A DNA stretch of 64,000 nt from an uncultured Pelagibacteraceae bacterium (lineage in GTDB: Bacteria; Pseudomonadota; Alphaproteobacteria; Pelagibacterales; Pelagibacteraceae). This document shows positions 1-11,178 of this stretch, piece by piece. The position numbers and the translations under genes are program-made. The stretch spans positions 186,001-250,000 of the forward strand of contig CACJNI010000001.1 of NCBI GenBank assembly GCA_902594705.1. The letters are read 5' to 3'. How positions within the stretch are numbered: position 1 is the stretch's first letter; every line of letters begins with the position of its first letter. The notes beneath the pieces are model-generated. The model saw nothing but the letters and a program-made list of their open reading frames with translations, did no database searches and had not been told where the DNA came from.

Positions 1-68
1 CCTCCACAATTAATTACGAATATTTGAAGAATTAAAAAGAAAATTATTAAAATTTTATTTTTTTTCAT
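1..68 (-). CDS. lipoprotein, N-terminal fragment cut by the window edge
   Basis: An ATG at 68 on the minus strand opens a frame running off the window. It encodes a basic start (MKKNK), a hydrophobic stretch of about 14 residues, then a cysteine followed by glycines (VINCGG), which looks like a lipoprotein signal with the acylated Cys at residue 21. The start lies inside the 3' end of lspA (14-nt overlap), typical of this genome. In many alphaproteobacteria lspA is followed by a small DUF3035 lipoprotein, so that is a reasonable guess, but too little sequence is present to identify the family. The lipobox is not ideal (Val-Ile-Asn before Cys). Confidence 0.55.
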   Translation of the reverse strand, partial: MKKNKILIIFFLILQIFVINCG

Positions 69-552
69 TTTTTTTTTTATAAAATATAAATTCAGATAAA
101 ATAAGGCATAAAATACCAATTGTTATAAATATGTCGGATACATTGAAGATAAACCAATGATAACCAGCATAATTTAAATCTATGAAATCTGGGACTGCTC
201 TATAATAAACTCGGTCAAATAAGTTTCCTAGAGAGCCTCCTAATATTATCATTAAAAAAAAAGATTTAATTTTTGATTCAATCAAAGCGAAATACAATAT
301 TACCAAATTTATAATGACTATAATTACAGTAAAGATGTTATAGAAAAGTTTATCTTCTGACGAAAATAAACCAAATCCGATACCTGTATTCCAAACCAAA
401 TAAATATTTAAGTATTGATTTATATAAAAATCAACTTGTCCCTCATTATTTAAAATATTTAGGATATATATTTTCGAAAATCTATCTAACGCAAAACATG
501 CGACTAAAATTATAAAACCGATAAAAAGTTTATTTAATTTTTCATTTCCCAT
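55..552 (-). CDS. lspA: lipoprotein signal peptidase (signal peptidase II)
   Basis: This is a 165-residue inner-membrane aspartyl protease that removes signal peptides from diacylglyceryl-modified prolipoproteins. Four hydrophobic segments are visible. The family hallmarks are present: the N-terminal DRFSK, NTGIGFGLF in the first periplasmic part, the catalytic Asp in GNLFDRVYYRAVPDFID (GNxxDR motif), and the second catalytic Asp in FNVSDIFITIG (FNxAD motif). Its 5' end overlaps the end of ileS by 11 nt, the common ileS-lspA arrangement in bacteria, and a lipoprotein gene follows immediately. Confidence 0.97.
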   Translation of the reverse strand: MGNEKLNKLFIGFIILVACFALDRFSKIYILNILNNEGQVDFYINQYLNIYLVWNTGIGFGLFSSEDKLFYNIFTVIIVIINLVILYFALIESKIKSFFLMIILGGSLGNLFDRVYYRAVPDFIDLNYAGYHWFIFNVSDIFITIGILCLILSEFIFYKKKNEKK

Positions 553-3295
553 TTGTATTTAAAAGTCCACAATTTGGTCTTTCACAACTCGACTCAAAAA
601 TTTTCCAACAAATAGGACATTTATTTCCTTGAGCTTTTTTTGCAACTACGTCAATGCTATTTTTCAAATTTTCATCTTTAATTACAGATGCAGATGAAGT
701 TATACAAATTTCTGAAAAATTAATATTTTTTGCTTTATCATAAAATTCTTTATTTAACTTTATTTCGATCATTGCCTCTAAACTTGAACCAATTGTCTTT
801 TCAGCTCTCATATTCTCAATTGAAATATTTGCCTGATCTCTAATTTTTTTAACGTAATCCCAATCTGAGCTAAGTTCCTCATTATTCCAAGAATTTGGAA
901 CTGAGACAAAATTTTGTAAATGGATACTTTGGTTATCTTCTTCTTTTTTAACTAATTGATAAATTTCTTCAGTTGTAAATGATAATATTGGTGCAAACCA
1001 TTTAAGAAGACATTGTAAAATAATATTTAAAAGAGTTATACAGTTTTTTCTTTTTTCAGAATTTAAAGCGTCACAATATAAGGTATCTTTCCTAATATCA
1101 AAATAAAAGGCAGAAAGCTCAACTGTACAAAAATTTAGTAATTCTTTATATAAGTTGTGAAAATTATAAACTTTAAAATTATTTTTAAAATTCTCATTTA
1201 TTGTATAAATTCTATGAAGCATAAATTTTTCAAGTGAATCAAAATTTTCAAGTTCAACTTTTTCAAAATCAAGATTTTCATATTGATCTTGAATATTTCC
1301 TAAAAGATATCTAAACGTGTTTCTAATTTTTCTATAAGACTCTGCGTGTTGATCTAAAATTGAATAATCTATTCTAAGATCCTCAGCATAATTTGAAGAT
1401 GCAACCCAAATTCTTAATATATCAGCTCCGTACTTTTTAAGTATATCTTGTGGAGCAATTACGTTACCTGTTGATTTTGACATTTTTAGACCTTTTCCAT
1501 CTACAACAAAACCATGAGAAAGTATGCTTTCAAATGGAGCAACACCTCTTGTTCCACATGACTCTAGTAATGAAGAGTGAAACCATCCTCTATGTTGATC
1601 TGAACCCTCTAAATACATCGATGCAGGCCATTTAAGGTCATCTCTTTTTTCTAAGACAAAAGAATGTGTGGATCCACTATCAAACCAAACCTCAACTATA
1701 TCTGATAATTTTTCATAATCTTCTGATTTATACTTATCTCCAAGAAATATCTGATAATCTTCATTAAACCAACAATCAGAACCTTCTTTTTCATAAATTT
1801 TTGCGATATTTTCAAAAACTTCATCATCAACTAAAACTTCACCTGTTTTTTTTGAAATAAAAATCGGTAGCGGCACACCCCAAACTCTCTGTCTTGATAC
1901 ACACCAATCAGGTCTAGTTTCAATCATTGATTTTATTCTTTCTTTTCCTTTGGAAGGATAAAAATCTGTATTATCGATGGCTTTTAATGCTTTACCTCTT
2001 AATCCATGGCTTTCCATTGAAATAAACCATTGTGGAGTTGCTCTATGAACTAATGGGGCTTTTGATCTCCAAGAATGGGGATAAGAGTGAGTAAGTTTTC
2101 CGTTTGATAATAAATTTTTTTGCTCATCTAATTTTTCAATAATTAAGTTATTGGCCTTAAAAATATGTAAACCTTCAAAATGTTTAATTTCATTTGTATA
2201 TTTTCCATCGCCATCAACTGTTTCAATTGCTTTAATATTATTATTTAAACAAAGATTGAAATCATCTGGTCCATGACTAGGGGCGCAGTGCACGATACCC
2301 GTACCTTGTTCAGTAGTAACAAAATTAGCTTCAAGCATTGGGATATCATAATCATATCCCATTTTAGAAAATGGATGACTGCAAATTGTTCCTTTCAAAT
2401 CTTTTCCTAAAAATTCGTTTAAAACTTTTATATTTTCAATAGAGGTATCTTTTTTAAAAGGTTCTAGTAGGTCCTTTGCAATTACTATTTTTCTACCAGT
2501 AAAATTTTTGTTATCGTTTATTTCAAGTAAAACATATTTTAGGCCAGTATTGTAAGCTAAAGCTTTATTTGCAGGAATAGTCCATGGGGTTGTCGTCCAA
2601 ATTATTACATCAGCACCTTTAATTATGTCAAAATTTGTAACTTTCACTTTGAATGCTGCATAAATCGTATCTGAAACATGATCCATGTATTCAACCTCAG
2701 CATCAGCTAAAGCTGTTTTTTCAACAGTTGACCATAGAACTGGTTTGTAACCTCTATAAAGACTTCCTTCTTTAAGAAATTTTCCAAGTTCTCTAACGAT
2801 TTGAGCTTCAGCATCAAATGACATTGTTGAATAGTAATTTTCCCAATCACCGATTACCCCAAGTCTTGTAAATTCTCCCTTGTGGACGTCTATCCATTTA
2901 TTAGCAAATTCTCTACATTCCTTTCTGAATTCAATAATTGGAACATCATTTTTATTTTTTTTATTCTTTTTGTACTGTTCTTCAATTTTCCACTCAATAG
3001 GCAAACCATGGCAATCCCAACCAGGAACATAAACTGAGTCTTTGCCATCCATTTGATGAAATTTTGTAATTATATCTTTTAAAATTTTATTTAAGGCAGT
3101 ACCCATATGAATATTTCCATTTGCATATGGAGGCCCATCATGCAGTACAAATTTTTCTTGCCCTTTACTTTTTTGTCTTAACAAATTGTAGAGGTCAATT
3201 TTCTTCCAAAATTCTATGTAATTTGGCTCCTTACTTGGCAAATTTGCCTTCATTGAGAATTTTGTTTTAGGTAGATTTATATGTTCCTTGCTCAT
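542..3295 (-). CDS. ileS: isoleucyl-tRNA synthetase
   Basis: This class Ia aminoacyl-tRNA synthetase of 917 residues charges tRNA-Ile in the cytoplasm. The HIGH-type signature appears as NGNIHMGT near residue 60, the KMSKS loop as LKMSKSTGN near residue 600, and the editing (CP1) domain lies between them with the TTTPWTIPANKAL motif. The C-terminus has a zinc-finger-like CPIC...CERPNCG, as in bacterial IleRS of E. coli type. Length is normal. The gene lies 6 nt after ribF and overlaps lspA, forming a probable minus-strand operon HAD-ribF-ileS-lspA. Confidence 0.98.
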   Translation of the reverse strand: MSKEHINLPKTKFSMKANLPSKEPNYIEFWKKIDLYNLLRQKSKGQEKFVLHDGPPYANGNIHMGTALNKILKDIITKFHQMDGKDSVYVPGWDCHGLPIEWKIEEQYKKNKKNKNDVPIIEFRKECREFANKWIDVHKGEFTRLGVIGDWENYYSTMSFDAEAQIVRELGKFLKEGSLYRGYKPVLWSTVEKTALADAEVEYMDHVSDTIYAAFKVKVTNFDIIKGADVIIWTTTPWTIPANKALAYNTGLKYVLLEINDNKNFTGRKIVIAKDLLEPFKKDTSIENIKVLNEFLGKDLKGTICSHPFSKMGYDYDIPMLEANFVTTEQGTGIVHCAPSHGPDDFNLCLNNNIKAIETVDGDGKYTNEIKHFEGLHIFKANNLIIEKLDEQKNLLSNGKLTHSYPHSWRSKAPLVHRATPQWFISMESHGLRGKALKAIDNTDFYPSKGKERIKSMIETRPDWCVSRQRVWGVPLPIFISKKTGEVLVDDEVFENIAKIYEKEGSDCWFNEDYQIFLGDKYKSEDYEKLSDIVEVWFDSGSTHSFVLEKRDDLKWPASMYLEGSDQHRGWFHSSLLESCGTRGVAPFESILSHGFVVDGKGLKMSKSTGNVIAPQDILKKYGADILRIWVASSNYAEDLRIDYSILDQHAESYRKIRNTFRYLLGNIQDQYENLDFEKVELENFDSLEKFMLHRIYTINENFKNNFKVYNFHNLYKELLNFCTVELSAFYFDIRKDTLYCDALNSEKRKNCITLLNIILQCLLKWFAPILSFTTEEIYQLVKKEEDNQSIHLQNFVSVPNSWNNEELSSDWDYVKKIRDQANISIENMRAEKTIGSSLEAMIEIKLNKEFYDKAKNINFSEICITSSASVIKDENLKNSIDVVAKKAQGNKCPICWKIFESSCERPNCGLLNTNGK

Positions 3296-3301
3296 GAAAT
3301 T

Positions 3302-4228
3302 TTATCTTTTAGCAACTTTGATATCTTTATTTATTTGTTTTTTCAAAGCGTCAATATTTTTAAATTTTGTTTCTCCTCTAATAAATTTTGTAAAATTAAT
3401 AGTTAGATTTTTATTATAAAGATTTCCAGAAAATTTAAATAAATTTACCTCTAATAATAATTTTTTTTGATTAAAAGTAGGCCTATACCCAATATTTGCT
3501 ATTCCTTTGATCTTTTTTCTGTTTTTTTCGATATAAACATCAACTGCATAAACTCCTACTTTTGGTATTACATAATTTTTTATATTTATGTTGCATGTGG
3601 GAAAGCCAATTTTTCTTCCCATCATTCTACCCTTTTCTACAACACCTTCTATCGACCAATTTCTTGATAAAAGTTTATTTGCAATTTTTAAATTGCCATT
3701 TTCAATTAATTTTCTAATTAATGTTGAGGAAATAATTTTATTTTTTTTATATAACGGTTTTGGATTAATTAATTTATAATTATACTTTTTTTGAAATCTT
3801 TTTAATAAATTTACGTCCCCCTCTCTCTTATTTCCAAATCTAAAATTATTACTAACAAAAATGTAATCTGCTCTTAACTTTTTGCATAAAATATTTTTAA
3901 TAAAATTATGACAAGATATTTTGGAGAATTTTTTATCAAATTTTTTATTTATTAAAAAATCTACTTTATAATCACTAAAATATCTGCTCTTTTGATTAAG
4001 ATTTGAAAGTCGATAATTCGTAATACTTTTATCAAAATACATTTTTGGTATTGGATCAAAAGTCACTACTCCAATTTTTGAATTATATTTTTTTTTATAT
4101 TTTTTTGCTTCTTTGAATAATCTTTGATGGCCTAAGTGTAAGCCATCAAAATTACCAATTAATATCATGGCATTTTGATGTTTTCTTAAAATTTTGAAGT
4201 TTTTATAGATTTTAATTTTGTTCACCAT
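3302..4228 (-). CDS. ribF: bifunctional riboflavin kinase / FMN adenylyltransferase
   Basis: Converts riboflavin to FMN and FMN to FAD. The N-terminal nucleotidyltransferase half has GNFDGLHLGHQRL, and the C-terminal kinase half has GRKIGFPTCNI followed by GVYAV. I place the start at the ATG at 4228 (308 residues) rather than the GTG at 4258, because the family begins shortly before the first beta strand and the longer form adds an unmatched 10-residue tail. With this start it overlaps the preceding HAD gene by 7 nt, suggesting translational coupling. No clear Shine-Dalgarno is visible. The protein is very lysine- and isoleucine-rich, as expected for an AT-rich genome. Confidence 0.95.
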   Translation of the reverse strand: MVNKIKIYKNFKILRKHQNAMILIGNFDGLHLGHQRLFKEAKKYKKKYNSKIGVVTFDPIPKMYFDKSITNYRLSNLNQKSRYFSDYKVDFLINKKFDKKFSKISCHNFIKNILCKKLRADYIFVSNNFRFGNKREGDVNLLKRFQKKYNYKLINPKPLYKKNKIISSTLIRKLIENGNLKIANKLLSRNWSIEGVVEKGRMMGRKIGFPTCNINIKNYVIPKVGVYAVDVYIEKNRKKIKGIANIGYRPTFNQKKLLLEVNLFKFSGNLYNKNLTINFTKFIRGETKFKNIDALKKQINKDIKVAKR

Positions 4229-5037
4229 TTTAATTTTGTTTGAGTGTAATTCACGCACACTCCATATTTTTTTTCTAATTTATCAATATTATGACTACTT
4301 AACTCTTTTTTATGTATACCACTCGTTATTAACAAATTGTCAAATTTTTGAATATTAGCTCCTTTTATATCTGTGTTCATATTATCCCCGATACATAGAA
4401 CATTTTTTCCATTTATGTTAGCAGATAAATTATAAACTGGAGGATAAGGTTTTCCAAAGTAAATTACTTTTCCACCAATTTCCTCAAATATTTTTGCAAC
4501 TGACCCAGCACAAAACTCTCTAACATCACCTCTATCAACAATTAAGTCTGGATTTGTACACACAAATTTTTTATTTGAAAATTTCTCAAGTAAATCTTTA
4601 TAATATTCAAGTTTTGTCTCATAATCTTCAAATAACCCTGTACAAATAAAATAATCAGCTTGATTAATATTACTAACTTTATTTTGTTCAAATCTTTTAA
4701 ATAAGTCGAAATCTCTTGGTGGTCCAATATGATAAAATTTTGAATTTTGAAAATTTTCTATTAAATATTTTAATGAAGCTTCTCCAGAAGTATATACATG
4801 TTCATAAAATTTTTTGAGCCCCATTTTTTTCAAAAAATCAATAACTGTAAAATTTGGTCTCGGCGCGTTGGTAAGTAATATAAACTCTTTATTATTTTTT
4901 TTTAAATTTTCTAATACTTCGATAGAGTCTTCATAAATTTCTAATCCGTTGTGGATCACTCCCCATATGTCGATAAAAAATAATTCGTAACTGTTTATTT
5001 TAGATCTTAATCCATCTTTGTCTAAGTTTTGGGGCAT
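4222..5037 (-). CDS. HAD-superfamily class IIA hydrolase (TIGR01459-like)
   Basis: A 271-residue haloacid-dehalogenase-fold phosphatase. Motif I is FFIDIWGVIHNG (the DxW variant typical of this subfamily), motif II is LLTNAPRP, and motif IV is CIGDNMNTDIKGA. This class includes phosphatases acting on small phosphorylated metabolites; the natural substrate of this subfamily is not known to me. It is the first gene of the minus-strand run to ribF, ileS and lspA and is divergent from groES. Association with ribF hints at flavin-nucleotide or sugar-phosphate metabolism, but this is inference. Confidence 0.88.
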   Translation of the reverse strand: MPQNLDKDGLRSKINSYELFFIDIWGVIHNGLEIYEDSIEVLENLKKNNKEFILLTNAPRPNFTVIDFLKKMGLKKFYEHVYTSGEASLKYLIENFQNSKFYHIGPPRDFDLFKRFEQNKVSNINQADYFICTGLFEDYETKLEYYKDLLEKFSNKKFVCTNPDLIVDRGDVREFCAGSVAKIFEEIGGKVIYFGKPYPPVYNLSANINGKNVLCIGDNMNTDIKGANIQKFDNLLITSGIHKKELSSHNIDKLEKKYGVCVNYTQTKLKW

Positions 5038-5104
5038 ACTTGAGGTATAGCTTAAAAATAAGCTTAATTCTTGAGTTTTTTAGACCATAATTTTTATTCA
5101 AGAT

Positions 5105-5131
5105 CTTGAAAATTATTAAATATGTCTCTAT
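5105..5131 (+). promoter_or_regulatory. candidate heat-shock (RpoH) promoter of groESL
   Basis: CTTGAA at 5105-5110 and CTCTAT at 5126-5131 are separated by 15 nt, resembling the RpoH-type CTTGAA / CCCCAT-like consensus. Predicted transcription start is near 5138, followed by an AAAGGAG ribosome binding site about 8 nt before the groES ATG. The same architecture precedes hsp20 at 27723-27748. Confidence 0.55.
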
Positions 5132-5159
5132 ATGACTGCTAATTTAAAGGAGAATTTTT

Positions 5160-5453
5160 ATGAAGTTTAAACCGTTACATGATCGTGTTTTAATAGAAGT
5201 TTTAGATAGCAGCGAAAAAACTGCTGGTGGAATAATTATTCCAGATACAGCTCAGGAAAAACCACAAGAAGGTAAAGTTGTTGCTGTTGGCGGAGGTGCA
5301 AAAACTGAAGACGGAAAACTAGTACCTATGGACGTTAAAGTAGGAGATAAAGTTTTATTCGGTAAGTGGTCAGGAACAGAAGTTAAAATCGATGGTAAAG
5401 AGTACAGCATAATGAAAGAGTCGGACATTATGGGTATTGCAACAGGTAAATAA
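5160..5453 (+). CDS. groES: co-chaperonin GroES
   Basis: A 97-residue co-chaperonin that caps the GroEL cavity as a heptamer. The family signature [22 protein letters not shown] is at the N-terminus, the mobile loop around residues 17-33 has [17 protein letters not shown], and the C-terminus reads KESDIMGI. It is preceded by a strong AAAGGAG ribosome binding site and a heat-shock-like promoter, and followed 19 nt later by groEL in the usual operon. Confidence 0.99.
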   Translation: MKFKPLHDRVLIEVLDSSEKTAGGIIIPDTAQEKPQEGKVVAVGGGAKTEDGKLVPMDVKVGDKVLFGKWSGTEVKIDGKEYSIMKESDIMGIATGK

Positions 5454-5460
5454 TTAATAA

Positions 5461-7128
<1,668 letters not shown>

Positions 7129-7160
7129 CCCACTCTAATTTAATTGCTTAAAAAAATTTA

Positions 7161-7189
7161 AAACCCCCGTTTATCGGGGGTTTTTTTTT
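7161..7189 (+). terminator. intrinsic terminator of groESL
   Basis: A hairpin with CCCCCG (7164-7169) pairing with CGGGGG (7175-7180), extended by an AAA/TTT pair, loop of 5 nt, followed by nine T residues. This is one of the only two classic Rho-independent terminators I see in the window. Confidence 0.93.
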
Positions 7190-7224
7190 AGTGAAGATTC
7201 TATTAAAAATATTAAATTAAAAAT

Positions 7225-7620
7225 ATGAAACTTTTACTAAAATCGATAATTTTATTTCTTTTATTTTCGATTCCAATCTCAGCTAATGAATTTTCGTTTA
7301 CTTTTAAGTGGGGAAACTTAAAAAGTTGTACATCCGGTAAACCAAACAAAGTATCTAATCCAATCTTTGAACTAAAAAATGTTCCAGAAGGGACAAAAGA
7401 ACTAAGGTTTAAAATGAAAGATAAAGATGTTCCGGGATATAATCATGGAGGTGGAAAAATTAAGGATTACAATGGAGATCTAACTATACAACCTGGCGCC
7501 TTCAAATATAAGAGCCCTTGTCCTCCCGATGGTTCTCATACCTATGAATGGACTATAACTGCAATTGGAGACAAAAAGAAAAAACTTGGTAAAGCAAAAG
7601 CAACCAAAAATTATCCTTAA
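7225..7620 (+). CDS. secreted PEBP-like (YbhB/YbcL-type) protein
   Basis: A 131-residue protein with an N-terminal signal peptide (cleavage probably after SISA, near residue 20). The rest looks like a short phosphatidylethanolamine-binding-protein domain: FELKNVPEGTKELRFKMKDKD matches the strand leading to the ligand-site Asp, and CPPDGSHTYEWTITAIG matches the PPxGxHxY strand of the family. Two Cys (after KSC and in SPCPP) could form a disulfide in the periplasm. It begins only 36 nt after the groEL terminator. Function is unknown; bacterial homologues are generally uncharacterised. Confidence 0.55.
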   Translation: MKLLLKSIILFLLFSIPISANEFSFTFKWGNLKSCTSGKPNKVSNPIFELKNVPEGTKELRFKMKDKDVPGYNHGGGKIKDYNGDLTIQPGAFKYKSPCPPDGSHTYEWTITAIGDKKKKLGKAKATKNYP

Positions 7621-7626
7621 TATCTT

Positions 7627-9255
7627 TTGAATACAGAAAAAAATCATTTTAACAAATATCTTTTACTAATTTTTTTTACTGGAGCGGTAGTATTGTCCTT
7701 AGAATTACTAGCATCAAGAATACTAACACCATTTTTTGGTGTAAGCCTGTACATTTGGACTTCTATATTGTCAATAACATTAATTTTTTTAGCTATTGGA
7801 TATCAATTTGGTGGGTGGCTAACATCAAAAATAAAAAATGAACTTTATGAGGATGTTTTTATTTTTATCCCTTTTTTAAGTTCTTTTTTTATTTTAATTT
7901 CTTCAATTATTTATCCAATTTTATTTCCTTATCTAATTGGAATAAACTTATTAATCGGTAGTTTTATTGGAAGCTTAGTTTTATTATCTGTCCCATTGGT
8001 ATTAATGTCTGCGCTTAATCCTATTTTAATATCAATAATTAAATCAAAAAATGACGAAAGTAGCGACTCTAAGTCAGGTTATGTTTTTTTTATAAGCACA
8101 TTGGGATCGGTCTTTGGTGTAATTTTCACAGCTCTTTTTATAATTCCAAATTTTACAAATTTTAACTCATTTATATTAAATGCTTTGTTTTTAATTAGTA
8201 TAAATTTACTAATTTATTTTCTAATTGGTTATTCATTTTTTAGAAAATTAAAAAAAAAATTTATATTTTTAAATATTCTCTTATTTGGAATACTAATTTT
8301 GATTTTAGTAAATAAAGAGAATTATCTTTCATATTTCACCAAATCAACAGATTTGAATGATAACGAGTATTTAATACTTTATGAAAAACCATCTTTTTAT
8401 GGAAATCTTAAGGTAATCGGTTACAAACCAAAAAACAGTGAGGAAGAAACCCATTATATTCTTTATCAAAATGGTTTTACACAAAATACTGTTGCAAAAA
8501 ATGGAGAATCTCTGAATACTTATATTCATGTCTTAAACAATTTATCAATGAGTTCTGAAATAGGAAATGCTCTGGTTCTTGGCTTTGGAGCGGGTGCGCT
8601 GCCAAATTATCTTGAAAGTAAAAAATACAATGTTGATGTTGTTGAAATCGATCCTTTGACCTTAAGTATAGCTACAGAATATTTTAATTATAAAAAAAAA
8701 AAATCAAATATATTTTTTGAAGATGCTAGAACTTTTGTAAAAAAATGTAAAAAAAAATATGATCTTATTGTTATTGATTTATTTTTTGGAGATGGGGTTC
8801 CCGAACATCTAACAACAAAAGAATTTTATAGAGATGTAAAAAAATGTATGGTTAAAGATGGTATATTACTAAATAATACAGTTGTAGATCTTGAAAAAGT
8901 AGAAACCCTTGATTTTGTACTATCTACTTTTAGATCAGAATTCAAAAATATTTATTATTTTTTTGACAAAGAACTTGTAGAAAAAACAGGTATAAAAATT
9001 ACTAATCTTTATGTTTTGGTAACAGATAAAAGAGAGATAAAAAATTTAAAAATTGATTATAGTCAAATCCCACAAGTTCTCAGAAAAAGGGTATTTTCAA
9101 CGTTAGGTAACATTAATAAATATGAAACTAAAGATTATTCAAGATATGTGATAATCGATGAAATGAATAATTACTCACATTTATTTGCTAAAAGCATGTC
9201 TTCATTTAGAAAACTTATTAGCACTTCGATTCCCTCAAGAATTTTGATTAATTAG
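7627..9255 (+). CDS. membrane-anchored spermidine-synthase-like (aminopropyltransferase / SAM-binding) protein
   Basis: This 542-residue protein has two parts. Residues 1 to about 230 carry roughly six to seven hydrophobic segments (starting ELLASRILTPFFG, common in fused membrane/spermidine-synthase proteins). Residues about 310-480 hold a Rossmann domain with the SAM-binding LVLGFGAGALPNYL, an acidic VVEIDP, and VIDLFFGDGVPEHLTTKEF, which corresponds to the spermidine synthase catalytic region, where the motif is normally DxxDP. The ORF starts with TTG 6 nt after the previous stop; no upstream ATG fits. Whether it makes a polyamine or a different methylthioadenosine or methylated product cannot be told from sequence. 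It may connect to the polyamine operon at 53864-58012. Confidence 0.8.
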   Translation: MNTEKNHFNKYLLLIFFTGAVVLSLELLASRILTPFFGVSLYIWTSILSITLIFLAIGYQFGGWLTSKIKNELYEDVFIFIPFLSSFFILISSIIYPILFPYLIGINLLIGSFIGSLVLLSVPLVLMSALNPILISIIKSKNDESSDSKSGYVFFISTLGSVFGVIFTALFIIPNFTNFNSFILNALFLISINLLIYFLIGYSFFRKLKKKFIFLNILLFGILILILVNKENYLSYFTKSTDLNDNEYLILYEKPSFYGNLKVIGYKPKNSEEETHYILYQNGFTQNTVAKNGESLNTYIHVLNNLSMSSEIGNALVLGFGAGALPNYLESKKYNVDVVEIDPLTLSIATEYFNYKKKKSNIFFEDARTFVKKCKKKYDLIVIDLFFGDGVPEHLTTKEFYRDVKKCMVKDGILLNNTVVDLEKVETLDFVLSTFRSEFKNIYYFFDKELVEKTGIKITNLYVLVTDKREIKNLKIDYSQIPQVLRKRVFSTLGNINKYETKDYSRYVIIDEMNNYSHLFAKSMSSFRKLISTSIPSRILIN

Positions 9256-9344
9256 TAGTATATTTGAGTAATTTCTAAATTTGTTGAAAAATATAATGAT
9301 TTAACTGTTTTCAAATCAAAAAATTAATATATAAGAACGCGCAA

Positions 9345-11171
9345 ATGACGACATCAATACGTAACATCACCATAATTGCTCATGTTGACCATGGCAAGAC
9401 TACTTTAATTGACAATTTAATGAAACAGAGTGGCTCTTTTAGGGAAAATGAAGTTGTTGATGAAAGACTAATGGACTCCGGCGAACTTGAAAAGGAAAGA
9501 GGTATTACAATTCTTGCTAAACCAGCTTCCATAAATTGGAAAGATTCTAGAATTAATATTATTGATACACCTGGACATAGAGATTTTGCTGCAGAAGTTG
9601 AAAGAGTTCTTAGTATGGCTGATGGTGCATTATTGTTAATAGATTCAGCCGAAGGGGTAATGCCTCAAACTAAATTTGTATTAGCTAAAGCACTTAAACA
9701 AGGCCTTAAACCAATAGTAGTTATTAATAAATTAGACAAAGCTGACCAAAGAGCCGATGAAGTTTTAAATGAGACTTTTGACTTGTTTGTCAGCTTAGAT
9801 GCCAACGAGGAACAATTAGACTTTCCAGTTATTTATGCAAGTGGAAGATCTGGTTGGGCATGTAAAGAAATAGATGGCAAAAGAGAGAATTTAAACCCAT
9901 TATTAGATCTAGTAATTGATCATGTAAAGCCAGCAGAATTTGACAAGACCAAGCCTTTTGCAATGCTTTCAACTCTTTTATATGCAGACAGTTTTTTGGG
10001 TAGAAGTTTAGTTGGTAGAATTTCTCAAGGTACTGCAAAAGCAAACCAACAAATTAAAGCAATCAATCTTGATGGAGAAAAAGTTGATGAGGGAAGGTTG
10101 ACTAAAATATTTAGATACGAGGGGACAAAAAAAGTACCAATAGAAGTTGGCGAAGCTGGAGATATTGTAGTTATCGCTGGATTAGAAAAAGCAAATGTTG
10201 CTGATACCATATGTGATACTGAGGTAGATACACCAATACAAGCAACCCCAATTGATCCACCAACGATGTCTATTAAAATAACAGTAAATAGTTCTCCATT
10301 AGCTGGTACTGAAGGTAAAAAACTTACAAGTACTCAAATTAGAGAAAGATTAGTTCTAGAGGCTCAGAATAATGTCGGAATTTCTTTTTCAGAAAATGAA
10401 AACAAAGACTCATTTGAAATAAGTGGAAGAGGCGAATTAATGTTAGAAATATTATTAACACAAATGAGACGTGAAGGATTTGAGATGACAGTAAGCCCTC
10501 CTAGAGTTTTATTTCAAAAAAATGAAAATGGTGAAAAATTAGAACCTATTGAAGAAATTACTATGGATCTTGATGAAGAGTTCTCTTCTAAAGTTATAGA
10601 CTCGATGAATAAAAGAAAAGGAAAATTAATAGATCTTAAAGATACTGGAAAAAATAAAAAACGATTAATCTTTCATGCACCAACTAGAGGTTTAATGGGG
10701 TACACCAGTAGATTTCTTACTCTTACTAAAGGAACAGGGGTAATAAACAGAATATTCCATTCTTATGGAAAATTTGAGGGAGATATGGAAGGCAGAAGAA
10801 ATGGTGCATTAATTTCTATGGAACAAGGAAAAGCAGTAGCATTTGCAATTTATAATCTACAGGCAAGAGGAGAAATGTTTGTTACTCATAACGATCCAGT
10901 TTATTCGGGTATGATTGTAGGATTGTCACCTAAACCTGGTGATATGATTATAAATGTCATGAAAGGTAAAAAACTCACAAATATGAGAACACAAGGAACA
11001 GATGAAAATGTTGTTTTAACTCCAGTAAGAAAGATGTCTATTGCCGAACAACTGAGCATGTTAAATTCTGATGAAGCACTAGAAATTACGCCAAATTCTT
11101 GCAGATTAAGGAAAGCTGTACTTGATCCTCACGAGAGGAAAAAGCTCTCTAAATTATCAGAAGCTTCTTAA
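9345..11171 (+). CDS. typA: translational GTPase TypA/BipA
   Basis: A 608-residue ribosome-binding GTPase of the EF-G/LepA family involved in ribosome assembly and stress or cold adaptation. G1 is AHVDHGKTT, G3 DTPGHRDF, G4 NKLDKAD, and the switch I region has KERGITILAK. The domain order GTPase, domain II, III/V and the TypA-specific C-terminal domain (NVMKGKKLTNMRTQGTDENV) is intact and length is normal. It is monocistronic, convergent with the following small membrane-protein gene. Confidence 0.98.
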   Translation: MTTSIRNITIIAHVDHGKTTLIDNLMKQSGSFRENEVVDERLMDSGELEKERGITILAKPASINWKDSRINIIDTPGHRDFAAEVERVLSMADGALLLIDSAEGVMPQTKFVLAKALKQGLKPIVVINKLDKADQRADEVLNETFDLFVSLDANEEQLDFPVIYASGRSGWACKEIDGKRENLNPLLDLVIDHVKPAEFDKTKPFAMLSTLLYADSFLGRSLVGRISQGTAKANQQIKAINLDGEKVDEGRLTKIFRYEGTKKVPIEVGEAGDIVVIAGLEKANVADTICDTEVDTPIQATPIDPPTMSIKITVNSSPLAGTEGKKLTSTQIRERLVLEAQNNVGISFSENENKDSFEISGRGELMLEILLTQMRREGFEMTVSPPRVLFQKNENGEKLEPIEEITMDLDEEFSSKVIDSMNKRKGKLIDLKDTGKNKKRLIFHAPTRGLMGYTSRFLTLTKGTGVINRIFHSYGKFEGDMEGRRNGALISMEQGKAVAFAIYNLQARGEMFVTHNDPVYSGMIVGLSPKPGDMIINVMKGKKLTNMRTQGTDENVVLTPVRKMSIAEQLSMLNSDEALEITPNSCRLRKAVLDPHERKKLSKLSEAS

Positions 11172-11178
11172 AAAATTA

